A program made the translations under genes and the position numbers. A model generated the notes under the pieces. That model was given only the letters and a program-made list of their open reading frames with translations. It did no database searches and had not been told where the DNA came from. From the NCBI RefSeq assembly GCF_016545825.1, contig NC_052621.1:38082687-38146686 (forward strand): 64,000 nt of DNA, in the 5' to 3' direction. The stretch's first letter is position 1, and each line of letters opens with the position of its first letter. Below, piece after piece: positions 51,527-62,342 of the stretch. Source of the DNA: Eucalyptus grandis (lineage: Eukaryota; Streptophyta; Magnoliopsida; Myrtales; Myrtaceae).

Positions 51527-51929
51527 TTTAAAATTCGAGAAGACTTCTTCACTCTCCTCCTGCCTGTTACCTCGAATCACATTCTCTCCATAAGACTAAC
51601 GCGTTTGGAGTCTTTTATCTAACAAAGACAACAGAGGAGGAGGAGGAAGAAGGTCTCTATCAAAGACAATAGAGGAGGGAAATGGCTTCTTGTAGCAAAC
51701 TCCCTGTGCATGTCCTGGTATCAAAGAACAAAGTGTAGCTTGGCCAACACCTGGTTCCAACCTAATACTCTATGTGCCATTGCTTCTTATCATCCCCTTT
51801 TTCACGTGCTTTGAGGCTTTACGTAGACATGTTCATACCAAGTATGCTTGCCCATGCCACTTCTTAATGAATTAAGAGCCCATTGCATCTATACTCTAGG
51901 TGAGTGGTTGTAGCCCTATCATGATTTTG

Positions 51930-52545
51930 AATGGACTCTTGCTTGTAGATTTGCTTCGTTGCAAGTTATGGTTGTTGTCTTGTCACAATCTTGAATGAGC
52001 TTTGGCTTGTAGATTCGCTTCGTTGCAAGTTATAAGAGAACCAGACTACATTGATCAACTTTGCTTAATTTGATTCTAGTATTGTGCTCACATAATGTCC
52101 GAGGCACAACTCTAGGAGCGTAGTCATATGTTCTATCTGACCATCACTTTGGGAATAGATACTTGAGAAGAAGTTGAGATATGATCCCAAAAGCTTAAAT
52201 AGCTCGGTCTAGAATCTCCTAGTGAATTGGGGATCGCAATTGCTTGCAATCGATTGTGATACTCCCTAATACTTGACGACATGCTTCATAAATAGTTTGA
52301 CTACCTCATCGGTCGAACAATCTTCTGTTGCGAGCACATATGTCACATACTTAGGAAACCCATTCGCCATGACTATGAGAGTCCTCTACTCTTCGGACTT
52401 GGGCAAGTTCACAATGAAGTTGATGAAGGCATCTTTCTTTGTCTTGGCACCTTATTTCTTGGTAGCCTTCCATTCCGTTCCTCAATGGCTTTCCCTTCTC
52501 AATGCTTCTCACCATTGGCGGACTTGGATCCATTGTGATTAGGAT
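51930..52545 (-). pseudogene. Ty3/gypsy integrase fragment
   Basis: Read on the minus strand from about 52540, the sequence gives FINFIVNLPKSEE, MANGFPKYVTYVLATEDC, EVVKLFMKHVVKY and, after stops, ELFKLLGSYLNFFSS with SQSDGQ, the order of a chromovirus-like integrase core. Stops, indels and missing catalytic context show a dead fragment. No LTRs could be assigned. The minus-strand piece ends near 51930 with tandem short words (TTGTAGATTTGCTTCGTTGCAAGTTAT twice, near 51945 and 52010). Confidence 0.7.
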
Positions 52546-53205
52546 TGATTTGCTGTGATACTACTTGTCATGGATTGATCGATCTAATGTTTTTCTGTGT
52601 GATCTTGGGAATTATTTTTAGGTTGGCATTACTTGCTTACACTCACAAGAGTTTTTAGAGAGAGAAGTTCTGGAATATCATTACTTGTGAGATGATACAA
52701 ATGAGGGGGAAGAGACCCTTATTTATACAAGCCTAACCACATCGCTCCTCAATTTAACAGTAGAAATTGCTTCTTCCAATTTACAGGATTTATTACAAGA
52801 GTGCACAAATACAATGTTGTCCACCCTCAAGAGTATTATAGAATACACAAGAAAACCCTAGGACTTAAAATCTTCGAGGTCTAACTGTTCTTCATGGATT
52901 AGCCAAAGTCCTTCGTTCGAAAACCCTTTAGGTCATGTCATTTCTCTAGGTCGTGACACTTGCCTCTATAGTGGGTTTGCTTTCGACTAGACTCGAAACT
53001 AGTACATGGCTTGTTCTCCTAAAATGACTGTTTAGGCCATAGCATAAGAAACTGATCAAATTTGGTTTCTCAATTTTTTCCTTAGGAATTGCATTGGTCC
53101 CTACGTAAATCCACCTGAAACCAATTGATTTGATCCTTGATGAAATGAGGCTAGTCAAATAGATGGGTGGGATTGTGTTTGGGTCGGATTACAAATGTTT
53201 TGACC
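52546..53205. other. Intergenic, possible retrotransposon-derived DNA
   Basis: No coding sequence. The context beside the gypsy fragment and TTTATTACAAGAG / TATTTATACAAG words suggest LTR or leader remnants, but no boundary can be given. Confidence 0.35.
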
Positions 53206-53214
53206 CAAATTGAC

Positions 53215-53470
53215 GGGATAAGTACATTAATTGTGCCATAAGTTGTGTACGGCGCTCACTTTGGTGCCAAAAGTTTCCGCTGGATCACTTAAGTGCCAAA
53301 TCGGAGAAAAATGCTCACTTTGGTGCCACTACGCGTGAGAAATTCCAGCCAAAATGATTACGTGGCATTTATATTTAAAAAAAAAATTCGACAACTCTTA
53401 ATATTGTCCACGGTGGATGGCATAAAACGATGCCGTTTCCTTTTCTTCATAAGAAACGACGTTGTTTTAC
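53215..53470 (+). repeat. Left terminal inverted repeat of MULE-2
   Basis: It matches the reverse complement of about 58870-59112 and contains GCTCACTTTGGTGCC twice. The inner hairpin (AAACGATGCCGTTTCC / AAGAAACGACGTTG, about 53426-53466) corresponds to the MULE-1 hairpin. Confidence 0.88.
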
Positions 53471-54195
53471 CATTCCACGTGGATTACCTACAAAATGATC
53501 GTCGTATAGTGGATTCAATACGGTGAAAAATGACATGGGCCAAAAACGGTGTTCATATAGGATTCTCGCTCAACGCCGCCGGCCGTAGCTCGCTGACCCA
53601 CCGTCATTCACTCGCTTGCCGTCGTTTGGCCACCGCTGTAGTTGCGCTGTCGTTCATGTTTGTTCATCGGTTGCGTCCTCAACTCTCACTCACTCAAGTT
53701 TGTCATGTTCTGTACGTGGGTCAATTTACTGAAAAATTTAGGGTTCCGATGGGCAAGTTATGGCGTGGAGGGCAAATTGAGGGCTCGGCTCAAGGGAAAA
53801 GTGGTGGGGAAAGTTGTGGGGACCGAATTGAGGGTTTCATCATTCGTTCCCTTTCTTTTGTGGGGACCCAATAGAAAAATAGGGTGCGGAGGGGAAAATG
53901 GGCTTGACTCAGGGGGAAACAGTGGTGGGACTGAATTTATTTAATTAATTGGACTACTTCTGTGGGGGAAACAGGGGGACCGAATGTGATTAAATTGAAA
54001 AATGGGTGGAGGGATCTCATTTTGTTTATTCAACTCGGTTTCTTTTGTTTATGTAAAAGCACTGAATTGGAGAGATTAGTTGCATTTGTTTCTTGACAAC
54101 AAAATGACAAGGATCTCCATGTGAAGTTGCTGATTCTGTCATGTGGTCCCAACAAGTAGTGACATTTGTTTTTTTTCATTGGGTGCAGCATCGAC

Positions 54196-56240
54196 ATGGA
54201 CGCGAATTAGGTAGGCATCATTGTTTGCTATGGTGGAGAGTTTCTTATCGGCACCGATGATTGTGAATATACTAGTGGAAATGAAGGTACTATTTATGTC
54301 AATGTTCAGAAGCCATCATATATTGATTTTCTGAGTGATTTGGTATATTTTTTACGATGCAAAGTGTAAAAACTACATTACTGTGTTTCTGGGAAGGAAT
54401 TGAAGGATGGGTTGAGATTTTTTAATGACGATAATAGTATTAAGGATATCATTTACTATTATCTTCACGACGAAAAAGCTAAGGTATATGTTGAGTATTA
54501 TAGTGATGATGAGGATGAGGATGATGATGAGGATGGTGAGGATGAGGATGAGGATGGGGATGAGCAGACCACCACTGAAAGAGGAGAAGCAAGGGATCCT
54601 ATTCAAGCAAGTAATCAGGTCGGGGATGAAAGGGAGAGAACTCACATTGATAGAGATGAACAAACAATGACATGTCCTGAAAGCTTGGATGAAGATTTGG
54701 GCGATGAGGATTTCATTGGATTAGAATAGGAAATTGCTTTATCTAGTGAATCAGAAGATGAATATTTTGCTTCAGTAAATTTCTTAAGTGACGAAGATGA
54801 TGATGAAGTCGCACAATCAAGACAAAAGCAAAGGGAATTTCTGAGAAAAAAACTTGCACCTTCAACAAAGAGGCCCGGGCCAGTAAATGGGGATGGAGTT
54901 CCAGCTGAAGGTAATAAAAGTGAAGATGAAGAAAGATGTGGCAATGATTTTGCTGGTTCGGAGAATGAGCTTGACAATGATGATGAAGAACCTGCTCGTC
55001 CAAGAAAAAGTAAGTACCCTTGCTATGATCCGACTGTTGATAAACCTATTTTGTCTGTGGGCATGAGATTTGACGATGCCAAACAGTTCAAGGAAGCTGT
55101 TGTGAAGAACTCCATTGGTGAATAGAGGAGTGTTAAATTCATTAGAAACACGAAGGAATTTGTGAGAGCTAAGTGCTCACAACCCAATTGTCCATGGAAG
55201 CTCTATGGCGCGCTGAGTAAGAATGGGTCATTCCAGATTAGGTCCTTGCAGGAGGAACATACTTGTCCAATTATTTTTAAAAATAAAAGGATAACGAGTG
55301 TGTGGTTATCGAAGCATTTTTTCAACACTATTAGAGCAATGCCTGGGATCAAGAGTCCTCAATTTCAACAGTTAGTGAAAGAGCAAGTAGGGGTTAATGT
55401 GTCAAGGAATCAATGCAAGAGAGCTAAGATGAGGGTGATGAAAATACTGATGGGTGGGTATAAGGAAGAATATGCGCGGTATAAGACTATGTTGGCGAGT
55501 GCATGTTTCAAAACCCATCTAGTAGGGTGTATGTAGAGGTTGTGGAGAGGCCACTCCCTGATCTTGGGCATAGATTTGATAGATTTTATGTTTGTTTTGA
55601 TGCATGCAAACGGGGCTTCTTGGCTGGTTGTAGAAGAGTTATAGGATTGGATGGATGCTTTCTAAAGGGTTTGTGTAAGTGGGAGTTGTTGGCTGCTGTG
55701 GGGAGAGATGCCAATAATCAAATGTTTCCGATAGCTTGGGCGGTGGTGAAGATAGAGAACAAGGATATTTGGTCCTGGTTTTTCAAAAATTTAATGGCTG
55801 ATCTTGAGATAACCGATGGGGGAGGATGGGCATTCATGAGCGACCAACAGAAAGTAATTTCATTGTCAATTAATTCACTCCTTTTAATATTAATCATTTG
55901 CATATTTTTCTGACTTGTATTTATTGGTTTGAATTTTTGTAGGGACTTATTCCCGCATTGGCTAAGTTGATGCCACATGCCGAGCATAGAATGTGCGCGA
56001 GGCATATATATGCAAACTGGTCAAGGAACTTCAAAGGAGATAGGCTTTAGAAGCAGTTCTGACAGATAGCAAAGAGTACAAACATGGCTGATTTCAGATT
56101 AGCCAAACAAGGATTGTTGTAGCTGACAAAGGAATGTTTTGATGCACTCTTCCAGGACGAAGCTAAGCACCGGTGTCGGGCCTTCTTCAGCGAAAAGGTC
56201 AAATGCGATATCATTTATTGGCTGAAAATGAGTAGATGTC
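54196..56240 (+). pseudogene. MuDR-type transposase of MULE-2, 3' part deleted
   Basis: Better preserved than in MULE-1. N-terminal part from MDAN (54196), Asp/Glu-rich stretch (54500-54990), MuDR DNA-binding domain (about 55060-55480; MRFDDAKQFKEAVVKNS, CSQPNCPWKLYGAL, HTCPIIFKNKRI), MULE catalytic core (about 55510-55850; CRRVIGLDGCFLKG, AWAVVKIENKDIWSWFFKNL) and, after a GT-AG intron at 55854-55942, AHAEHR-like RMCARHIYANWSRNFKG, which carries the conserved CxxH-type block. A handful of frameshifts and stops interrupt it (for example in NSIGE*RSVKF). The SWIM finger and C-terminal part present in MULE-1 are deleted, so it cannot encode a complete transposase. Confidence 0.83.
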
Positions 56241-57390
56241 TATCATGCATTTGAACTCTTCGCTTAGCATGCTATTGGAAAAAGATTAAGGCAATATGGT
56301 TATGGGATTTATATAGATGAACGGACTGGAATGACTATTTTGAATGTTAGATTTGTAGGCCTCATGCATTTAATTTGTTGTATTTCAATTCATTTGGTTA
56401 ACAATATCGCTATGTTCTTGTAGCCTGGGAGAACTTCAGAGGTACTTCTCTCTCAAGGTGGGCCAACTCAAGAATCAAGGGCACAGCCAAAGAAAAGTGC
56501 TCCAAAGAAGAAGACAGTGGGAATAGTTGCAAAAAAGCCATCCAAACAGAACCCAACACCGGTTCCATCTCAACCAACGAATGGGCGCGATATTGATGAT
56601 ATAGACCAACACATGACATGTGCTAGAACAAGGATAGCCACCATCAAAAACAAGGAAAAAGGAGGTGACAGAACGCCCAGTTAAAGAACCTGCACATCCA
56701 GTTTGAAAGAGTGCTCGGATTATGAATCAATTCAAAGCCCCAAGACGAAAAGGAGATCAGGGTGTTGTCCATATTGATTGATGGGAGGGTGCTGGACTTG
56801 GTCTCTTTTTATGTGGTGCTACTGATGGGAGGGTGCTGGACATAGTTTATGTTTATTTTTATGTGATGTTGGACATGGTCGCATCTTTTTATGTTTTTTT
56901 TAGGAGGGTGCTAGATATTATATCACTGATGGTAGTTGCTGCCTCCATATTGCCATTGGTTTTTTTTTTAAGAGGATGCTGAACCTTCAGTGATTGGGGA
57001 GTGAAGTTCATGTTTTTCTTTTCTTTTGTAAACAATCAATCAATATCAATGACAATAGTTGTTTCTGTATATTTTGCTGTTGGTGCAATGTTTTTATGAG
57101 GTTGCTATTATTTTTAGATTTAAATGTGTGCATATAGTGTTGCTGGTTGAAGTCGTTGATGCATTGATGCTATATGTTGGGTTCTGGTTGTATGTGCTGG
57201 AATATGATGCAGTTGATGCGTTGATGCTGTCTGTGGGGTTCTGATTGTATGTGTTGGAATAAGATGCAGTTTTGGGTGCTGGTGCATCTCATTGCAAAGC
57301 TATTGTGTTGCAAGAAGATGCACCAGCAAGCCAAGCTGGTGCAAGAACAAGATGCGGGGATGCACCACGACTGGTGCAAGTTTGAAATTA

Positions 57391-57530
57391 GCACTCAAGC
57401 GATCACTATTTACAACTTGTGTAACAGAAGTGATCACTTTGTAATCGCGACTGGCACTTAAATGATCACTTTTATAAAAACTTAGCACTTAAGAGATCAC
57501 TATTTACAACTTTTGGCACTGAAATGGTCA
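57391..57530. repeat. GTGATCAC-containing tandem array, MULE-2
   Basis: Four units of about 35 bp: ...CGATCACTATTTACAACTT, AAGTGATCACTTTGTAATCG, AATGATCACTTTTATAAAAA and AGAGATCACTATTTACAACT, each followed by GGCACTTA or a variant. Counterpart of 15649-15793. Confidence 0.72.
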
Positions 57531-58316
57531 ATCATTAATTTGCCTCCATCCCTTAATTTTGCCATGGTTTGTAGTTTCAGCAAACTAGCAAACCAACAAA
57601 CCATTACAACGATAAAAATGCAGCAACCATTCTATTTGAAGCAAAAACTAACCAAAACAAATATTGCTAATACACAACTAAACAATAAAAAGTGCTCAGA
57701 ACTAATGCATTCTAACTCCAACCTTCCATTTCGCCATAGTTTGCAGTTGCAGAACCAACAAACCAGCTTGAAGAGATTTGATGAACAGAACAGAAAATGG
57801 AAACGAGAGGGAGAAAAATGAAAAACGATGCAGAGAGAAAAAGTGTATTCTTATTCAATGAGAGCTCGCTTACATCAAAGAACTTTTCTACTTGTTTACT
57901 CTTGGCTCATAAGTTTTTATATCGATCTAGAGGATAACAACAGAATGAAAACCAACTAACTAACTGAAAACGAAAACAGAAAGTTTGACTTTACACGCTT
58001 AAAACTGAATACTGATTCCTCAATGTAAACATGCTACACGTGCTATAATCTCTATTGTTGCTTTCTTCATTTTTGTTAGCTTCTTTCCTTCCCCTGTTCT
58101 CGACATTTTCTTTCCTTGCTCTGTTCTTGACATCACTAGTACTTTGTATAGTTCTCTTAACACAAATCAGGAGGGCAAATAAAAAATGCAGCAAGCAAAC
58201 ATTGCATTTCTGAAGTGCTCACAATTAATGCATTCCAACTCCAACCTTGCATTTCTACCATGGATTACAACAAAACCTTCTGCTTCATACAAAAATGGTA
58301 GACATACAAACTTTGA

Positions 58317-58785
58317 CTATGGTAGACATACTAACTTCTTCTCATTACTTAACTTCACATTTGAATAAACTACACAAGAGAATAAGAACACAATTAACGC
58401 TCGATAAAAGTTTCTTTCAATTTTCAGCCTTGAAACCTCCCTCTTCAAATGGTCGACCAGAGATGTTAAACCCTTCATTTGAGCTTGCATTGAGTCGACA
58501 TCCTCCAACTTGTCCATTAATGCAGGTGGAGGTTGGTTTCGGCCTTCAAGTAACTCTAGGATTACTTCTGTTGCTCGATCGAGAGAATTTCCTATCAACC
58601 CATTTGAAATATTTGCACTTCGAGCCTTCTTTATATCTGCCGCACCCATGGAATCTTCTCCCGGGATTCAATCGAGTCCAAGATGTTCTTCTCGGACTCA
58701 GTAATCCACAATAACAGTAACACTCATCATCTATTTCACTTTTTTTATAGGAATTTGAGCCGCTGCTGAAGCTTCTGCCCTCCAT
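58317..58785 (-). pseudogene. GRF zinc-finger / coiled-coil / membrane-segment protein of MULE-2 (At4g04775-like), one frameshift
   Basis: Starting at 58785 (MEGRSFSSGSNSYKKS) the frame gives a complete GRF finger: CYCG, then TRLNPGRRFHGCGRYKEG and KCKYFKWVD. The finger frame stops at 58546. An overlapping frame (58649-58317) continues with LELLEGRNQPPP, a coiled coil (LVDHLKREVSRLKIERN) and a hydrophobic tail (YRALIVFLFSCVVYSNV). One indel between the two halves, at about 58580-58620, would explain this. The architecture resembles plant uncharacterised GRF proteins of the At4g04775 type. Its position antisense near the right TIR is the same in MULE-1. Confidence 0.7.
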
Positions 58786-58869
58786 TCGTAAGAGTGAGCT
58801 GATAACTTTGAGAGAAAATAGAAGTATGCACTCGAATTGGTCGAATTGGGGATTTAGGGTTTCTTATTT

Positions 58870-59112
58870 GGGGGAAAAGACGCTAAACATCGTCGTTTTG
58901 TTGTTTACATGCTGATTGTATTCTCCGGTGATCCATGTCAGCTTCAAATATTAATAAAAAAATGCCACGTTAGATTTCCGGCCAATCAGATTGGAGTTGG
59001 CACCAAAGTGAGCGTTTTTCAAAATTTTTGGCACTTAAGTGATTCGGCGGAAATTTTTGGCACCAAAGTGAGCGCCGTACATAACTTATGGCACCATTAG
59101 TGTACTTATCCC
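58870..59112 (-). repeat. Right terminal inverted repeat of MULE-2
   Basis: Inverted partner of 53215-53470, ending GGCACCATTAGTGTACTTAT plus CCC. Confidence 0.88.
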
Positions 59113-59518
59113 CAAATTGACTCACTTATACACAATATATATTCAACAATCCACACCCGACTTCGCCTTTACCTAAATCATATGTGATCTAGATCCGTAT
59201 TTTGTAGTTTTTCTTATTAAATTGTCGCATTTAAAGAATGGATAGTTTTTGACCGAAAATAAAAAAGACTCGGTGACTTCATGGACCGACTCCATATTTA
59301 ATTTGGGTTGTAAGTAGGCGACTAACTCGATCCATTAATGTTTGTCTTTTTTGGACTTTACTTCTCAAAACCCATCCATGACCCATATATTGAGTTTTAT
59401 GTGACTAATGTATGACTCATTTTAACAAATGTAAGTGAACATATGGATTCGTGATTCATTTTGACAACTTTACGATAAATTGACCCAATTATTCGCCCTT
59501 GATATTGATAGTCACTGA

Positions 59519-60283
59519 GGGGCTGTTTGGTAACATTCCGGGGAACACCCGTTTCTGTTCTATTTTTGTTCCCATAACAAAAATAGAACATAAATGCGTT
59601 CGGTAAATTTTTTTTTCCTGGAAACAGATTTGGAACAAAACGAGAAACAAAAAAAAATCATTTCTTGTTCTCGGGAACAACTCAAGAAACAAGTTTTTTT
59701 CTTTTCTTTCTTTCTTTTTCCCTTCCTTTCTTCTTCCCCAGCTGGTCATTGGCTCGGCAATGGCCGGCGATCGGCCAGATGAGGCTCGGTAACCTCGCCA
59801 GAGCCTTGTCGACCCCTGGCGAGGTTGCCCTAAGCTTGCCGGCCACCGGCGAGGCTCAAGGGAGCCCCACTGTGGCCGGGCAAGGCCCCTCGAGCCTCGC
59901 GATGGCCGAGTGAGGCTTGGCCTCGTTGTGGCCGAGCGAGGCCCAACCTCGCCTAGATTTGGCGAGGCTCCCTCGAGGCTGACGACCTCGTCTGGCTAGT
60001 TGCCGGCCGGCCATAGCCAAGTCGGCGACCGGCTAAGAGGAAGGAGAAGGAAAAAAAGGAAAGCAAAAAGAAAAATATATTAAAATTATTAATATACTAA
60101 AAGAAATTTTAAGTCACAAATTTTTTGGGATTGTACCAAACATGTTTCTGTTCTGGAATAGAAATTTTTTATAGTTACAAAACACCTTAAAATATTCAGA
60201 AATTGTTCACGAGAACAGAAATATAAAAAATATTTCTGAAAAAAACTGTCTCCGGGACCGAAACATTACCATACGCACCCCTA
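59519..60283. mobile_element. hAT-like non-autonomous element with GC-rich centre
   Basis: The ends are inverted: GGGGCTGTTTGGTAACATTCC on the left and the reverse complement AGGGGTGCGTATGGTAATGTTTCGG on the right. Both inner flanks repeat TTTCTGTTCT and GAACA words as subterminal repeats. Flanks GTCACTGA (59511-59518) and ATCACTCA (60284-60291) match at six of eight bases, an imperfect hAT-size duplication. The centre (about 59750-60030) is unusually GC-rich with many GGCGAGGC/GGCCG words, and no transposase is present. Confidence 0.7.
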
Positions 60284-62277
60284 ATCACTCATCACATAGC
60301 CCCCTAAAGTCTCCATGCCCCAAAAGTCCTAAGCTCATCCTCACTCAACCAATCATAAATTACTTCTAATTTCCCACTATTAAACTCTTTTTGGGGTAGA
60401 AAACCCAATTTTTCATCCCATCCGAATTTCCTTTTCCATTTTTTTTTCGAAAATCATTTTTCCGCAAAAATTTCGGAGTTGTCGAAAATTCGCCGAAAGA
60501 TGAAACGATGTCCAATAAATAAATTGTGACACGCTTGAATATCTGATTCCCGAAACTGAATTAAATTGTGGTTAAAATCGACCGAATGCGACTTTAGTAC
60601 GACCTAACCTATCGGGTAGCTTTTAGGGATTTTAGCGCGTTTGACCCGTGGTCGATAATTTTCGATTCACGTTTGTGCATCTTCGAATTGTAGATGGCCC
60701 TCGGTTGTCATAAAATCGCGAGGGTTCAATTACGTGTCCCGAATATAATATCGATAGAAAAACGGGTTATTGCCATTCGACGCGAATATCGCAATTGTGC
60801 GGAACCACCCACAATTCGACTACATATTTCCATTGAATCGACCTATATCCGTTCGCTAATCGATTTATAACAGTGTCGTATTGACCCTTGCCGATTATTA
60901 TGGTTGAGCGGTCGATTTCTAATCGAATTCTCTAGTCTGTCACGTTTATATCACTTAACGGCCTCACCTAATAGATTAGTTAATTCGTGAGTGATCAGTT
61001 CTGAGTAAAATGACCATAAGTGCATCAACAAAACAACCATTTCACATATATCGAAACGGGGCCAAATTTCAAGATGTCACACTCACTATCGTGTAATCAA
61101 CATGGATTTGAATTTTACTAGGCTCTCAAATGCTGTTAGCGAGTGTTCCTCGAAGGGTTGGCTGTGTTTGGCGCATTTTGATTACAGCCATTGTTGTTTT
61201 CCATGAACCTGGCTCATACAAGGGCAAGTCATGGACGCTTGTTAGGTGTAGAAAAATGACATGTCAATTTTCCGGAGAGCGATTGCTTCACGCCTCACCT
61301 TTTTTTCCCTCCTATAGTGGCTCTGTATCCACATCGTATCTACGTTGAAATTGACCGTAATTAAGGAAATTAGGCGAAACAAATGTAACTATTATCCTGA
61401 CCATAGGAATCTCTGTTGATAAGGACAGTCTAGCCAACCCTTCAGTTCAACCGGAAACGTAAACAAATTCGACTTTTCCAAGTCGATGGACGAGCTTAAA
61501 CTTAGAAAGCAGTTGAGTTCACGAAAGTATGCTGATCTAAAGGGCTTGGAAAAATGCACTTGCACCATGAGATCTCAGGAAAAACATATTAATGACGAGA
61601 CGCAGATGTTCCTAATTCTATGATTTTGTTCACCACATTTGACTTGCAAAGGCACGTGTCTAAAAAAATAATAATAATTACTTAACTAGAGACCAGAAAA
61701 CGAAGACCTTGACTATCTACACCGTAGATGATAGCTGATTCACAAGATTACCACTGCACGTTGCCAAACTGATTGAGTGCTTCTGTTTGTCGCATTGCTT
61801 GATTCAGAACGTAGCTAGGATAGTAATAAACGATATAGGGCCATTAGCATCAATCAAAAGGCAAGTTGATTGACTTATACACCAAGCTACTGGCTGCGTA
61901 GAGCATAAAGAGGCAAAATATGGCCCGACAATATACGAGGAAAGAGTAACGTTTTAAGTGATGATAGGGTATTGTTGTGGAGAAACGTTAGGAAATAATT
62001 AGTTGCCTCAGAAAATCGTCAACCGTATTATAGCCAGGGTTAATCAACAGGTAACAATTGTGGAAGCAGCCCTCTTCTCATTAGGAATCCAGAAAAGGAA
62101 AAACAATAGACATCGAAACAATATTGCTGATGGTTTTCCACGACTCGAGAACCTAAAGGTTAGTAAGTTGCAGAACTTTCCTGGATGTCCAAAGCTATAA
62201 TGACCTGTTCAATGCTGGCAATTTCATCCACGCCGCCAACTTCTACCTTCCCGGTCAGTCCAGCCTTTCTCAAGCCT
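60284..62277. other. Intergenic, with a CpG-rich block, no gene seen
   Basis: 60460-60980 is rich in CG dinucleotides and TCGA/CGAA words, unlike its AT-rich neighbours, and may be an LTR or other young repeat, but no ends were found. 60981-62277 holds nothing I can assign; its right part is the laccase promoter. Confidence 0.45.
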
Positions 62278-62285
62278 TATAAATA
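62278..62285 (+). promoter_or_regulatory. TATA box of the laccase gene
   Basis: TATAAATA, 57 bases before the start codon, implying a leader of about 30 bases. Confidence 0.65.
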
Positions 62286-62342
62286 CCTCCCACTCGCGGC
62301 TTAATCTCCAAATAATCGAGCCACACCCACCGTCTCATTTCC

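Larger units (their letters stand above)
50936..51929. other. 5' region of the kelch gene, simple repeats, no firm gene
   Basis: A plus-strand frame from 51010 (MDPELERRAIAFTLAQ...) is open for 76 codons and could be the first exon of a divergent gene, but I do not recognise it and no downstream exons were found. Further on there are only simple repeats. Confidence 0.4.
53215..59112 (+). mobile_element. MULE-2: Mutator-like DNA transposon, uninterrupted
   Basis: 5,898 bp with long terminal inverted repeats beginning GGGATAAGTAC, flanked by the perfect 9-bp direct repeat CAAATTGAC (53206-53214 and 59113-59121). Colinear with MULE-1 but about 1.09 kb shorter because it lacks the sequence corresponding to about 13430-14635. 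Contains transposase (+), palindromic repeat array and antisense GRF-finger frame. Confidence 0.95.

Noticed and set aside
53530..53944. Two overlapping plus-strand frames of 100-114 residues near the left end of MULE-2
   Set aside because: They lie in the non-coding part between TIR and transposase, differ in MULE-1 and show no domain.
61130..61348. 72-residue plus-strand frame upstream of the laccase
   Set aside because: No domain, no promoter or splice context, Ser/Phe-rich chance composition.
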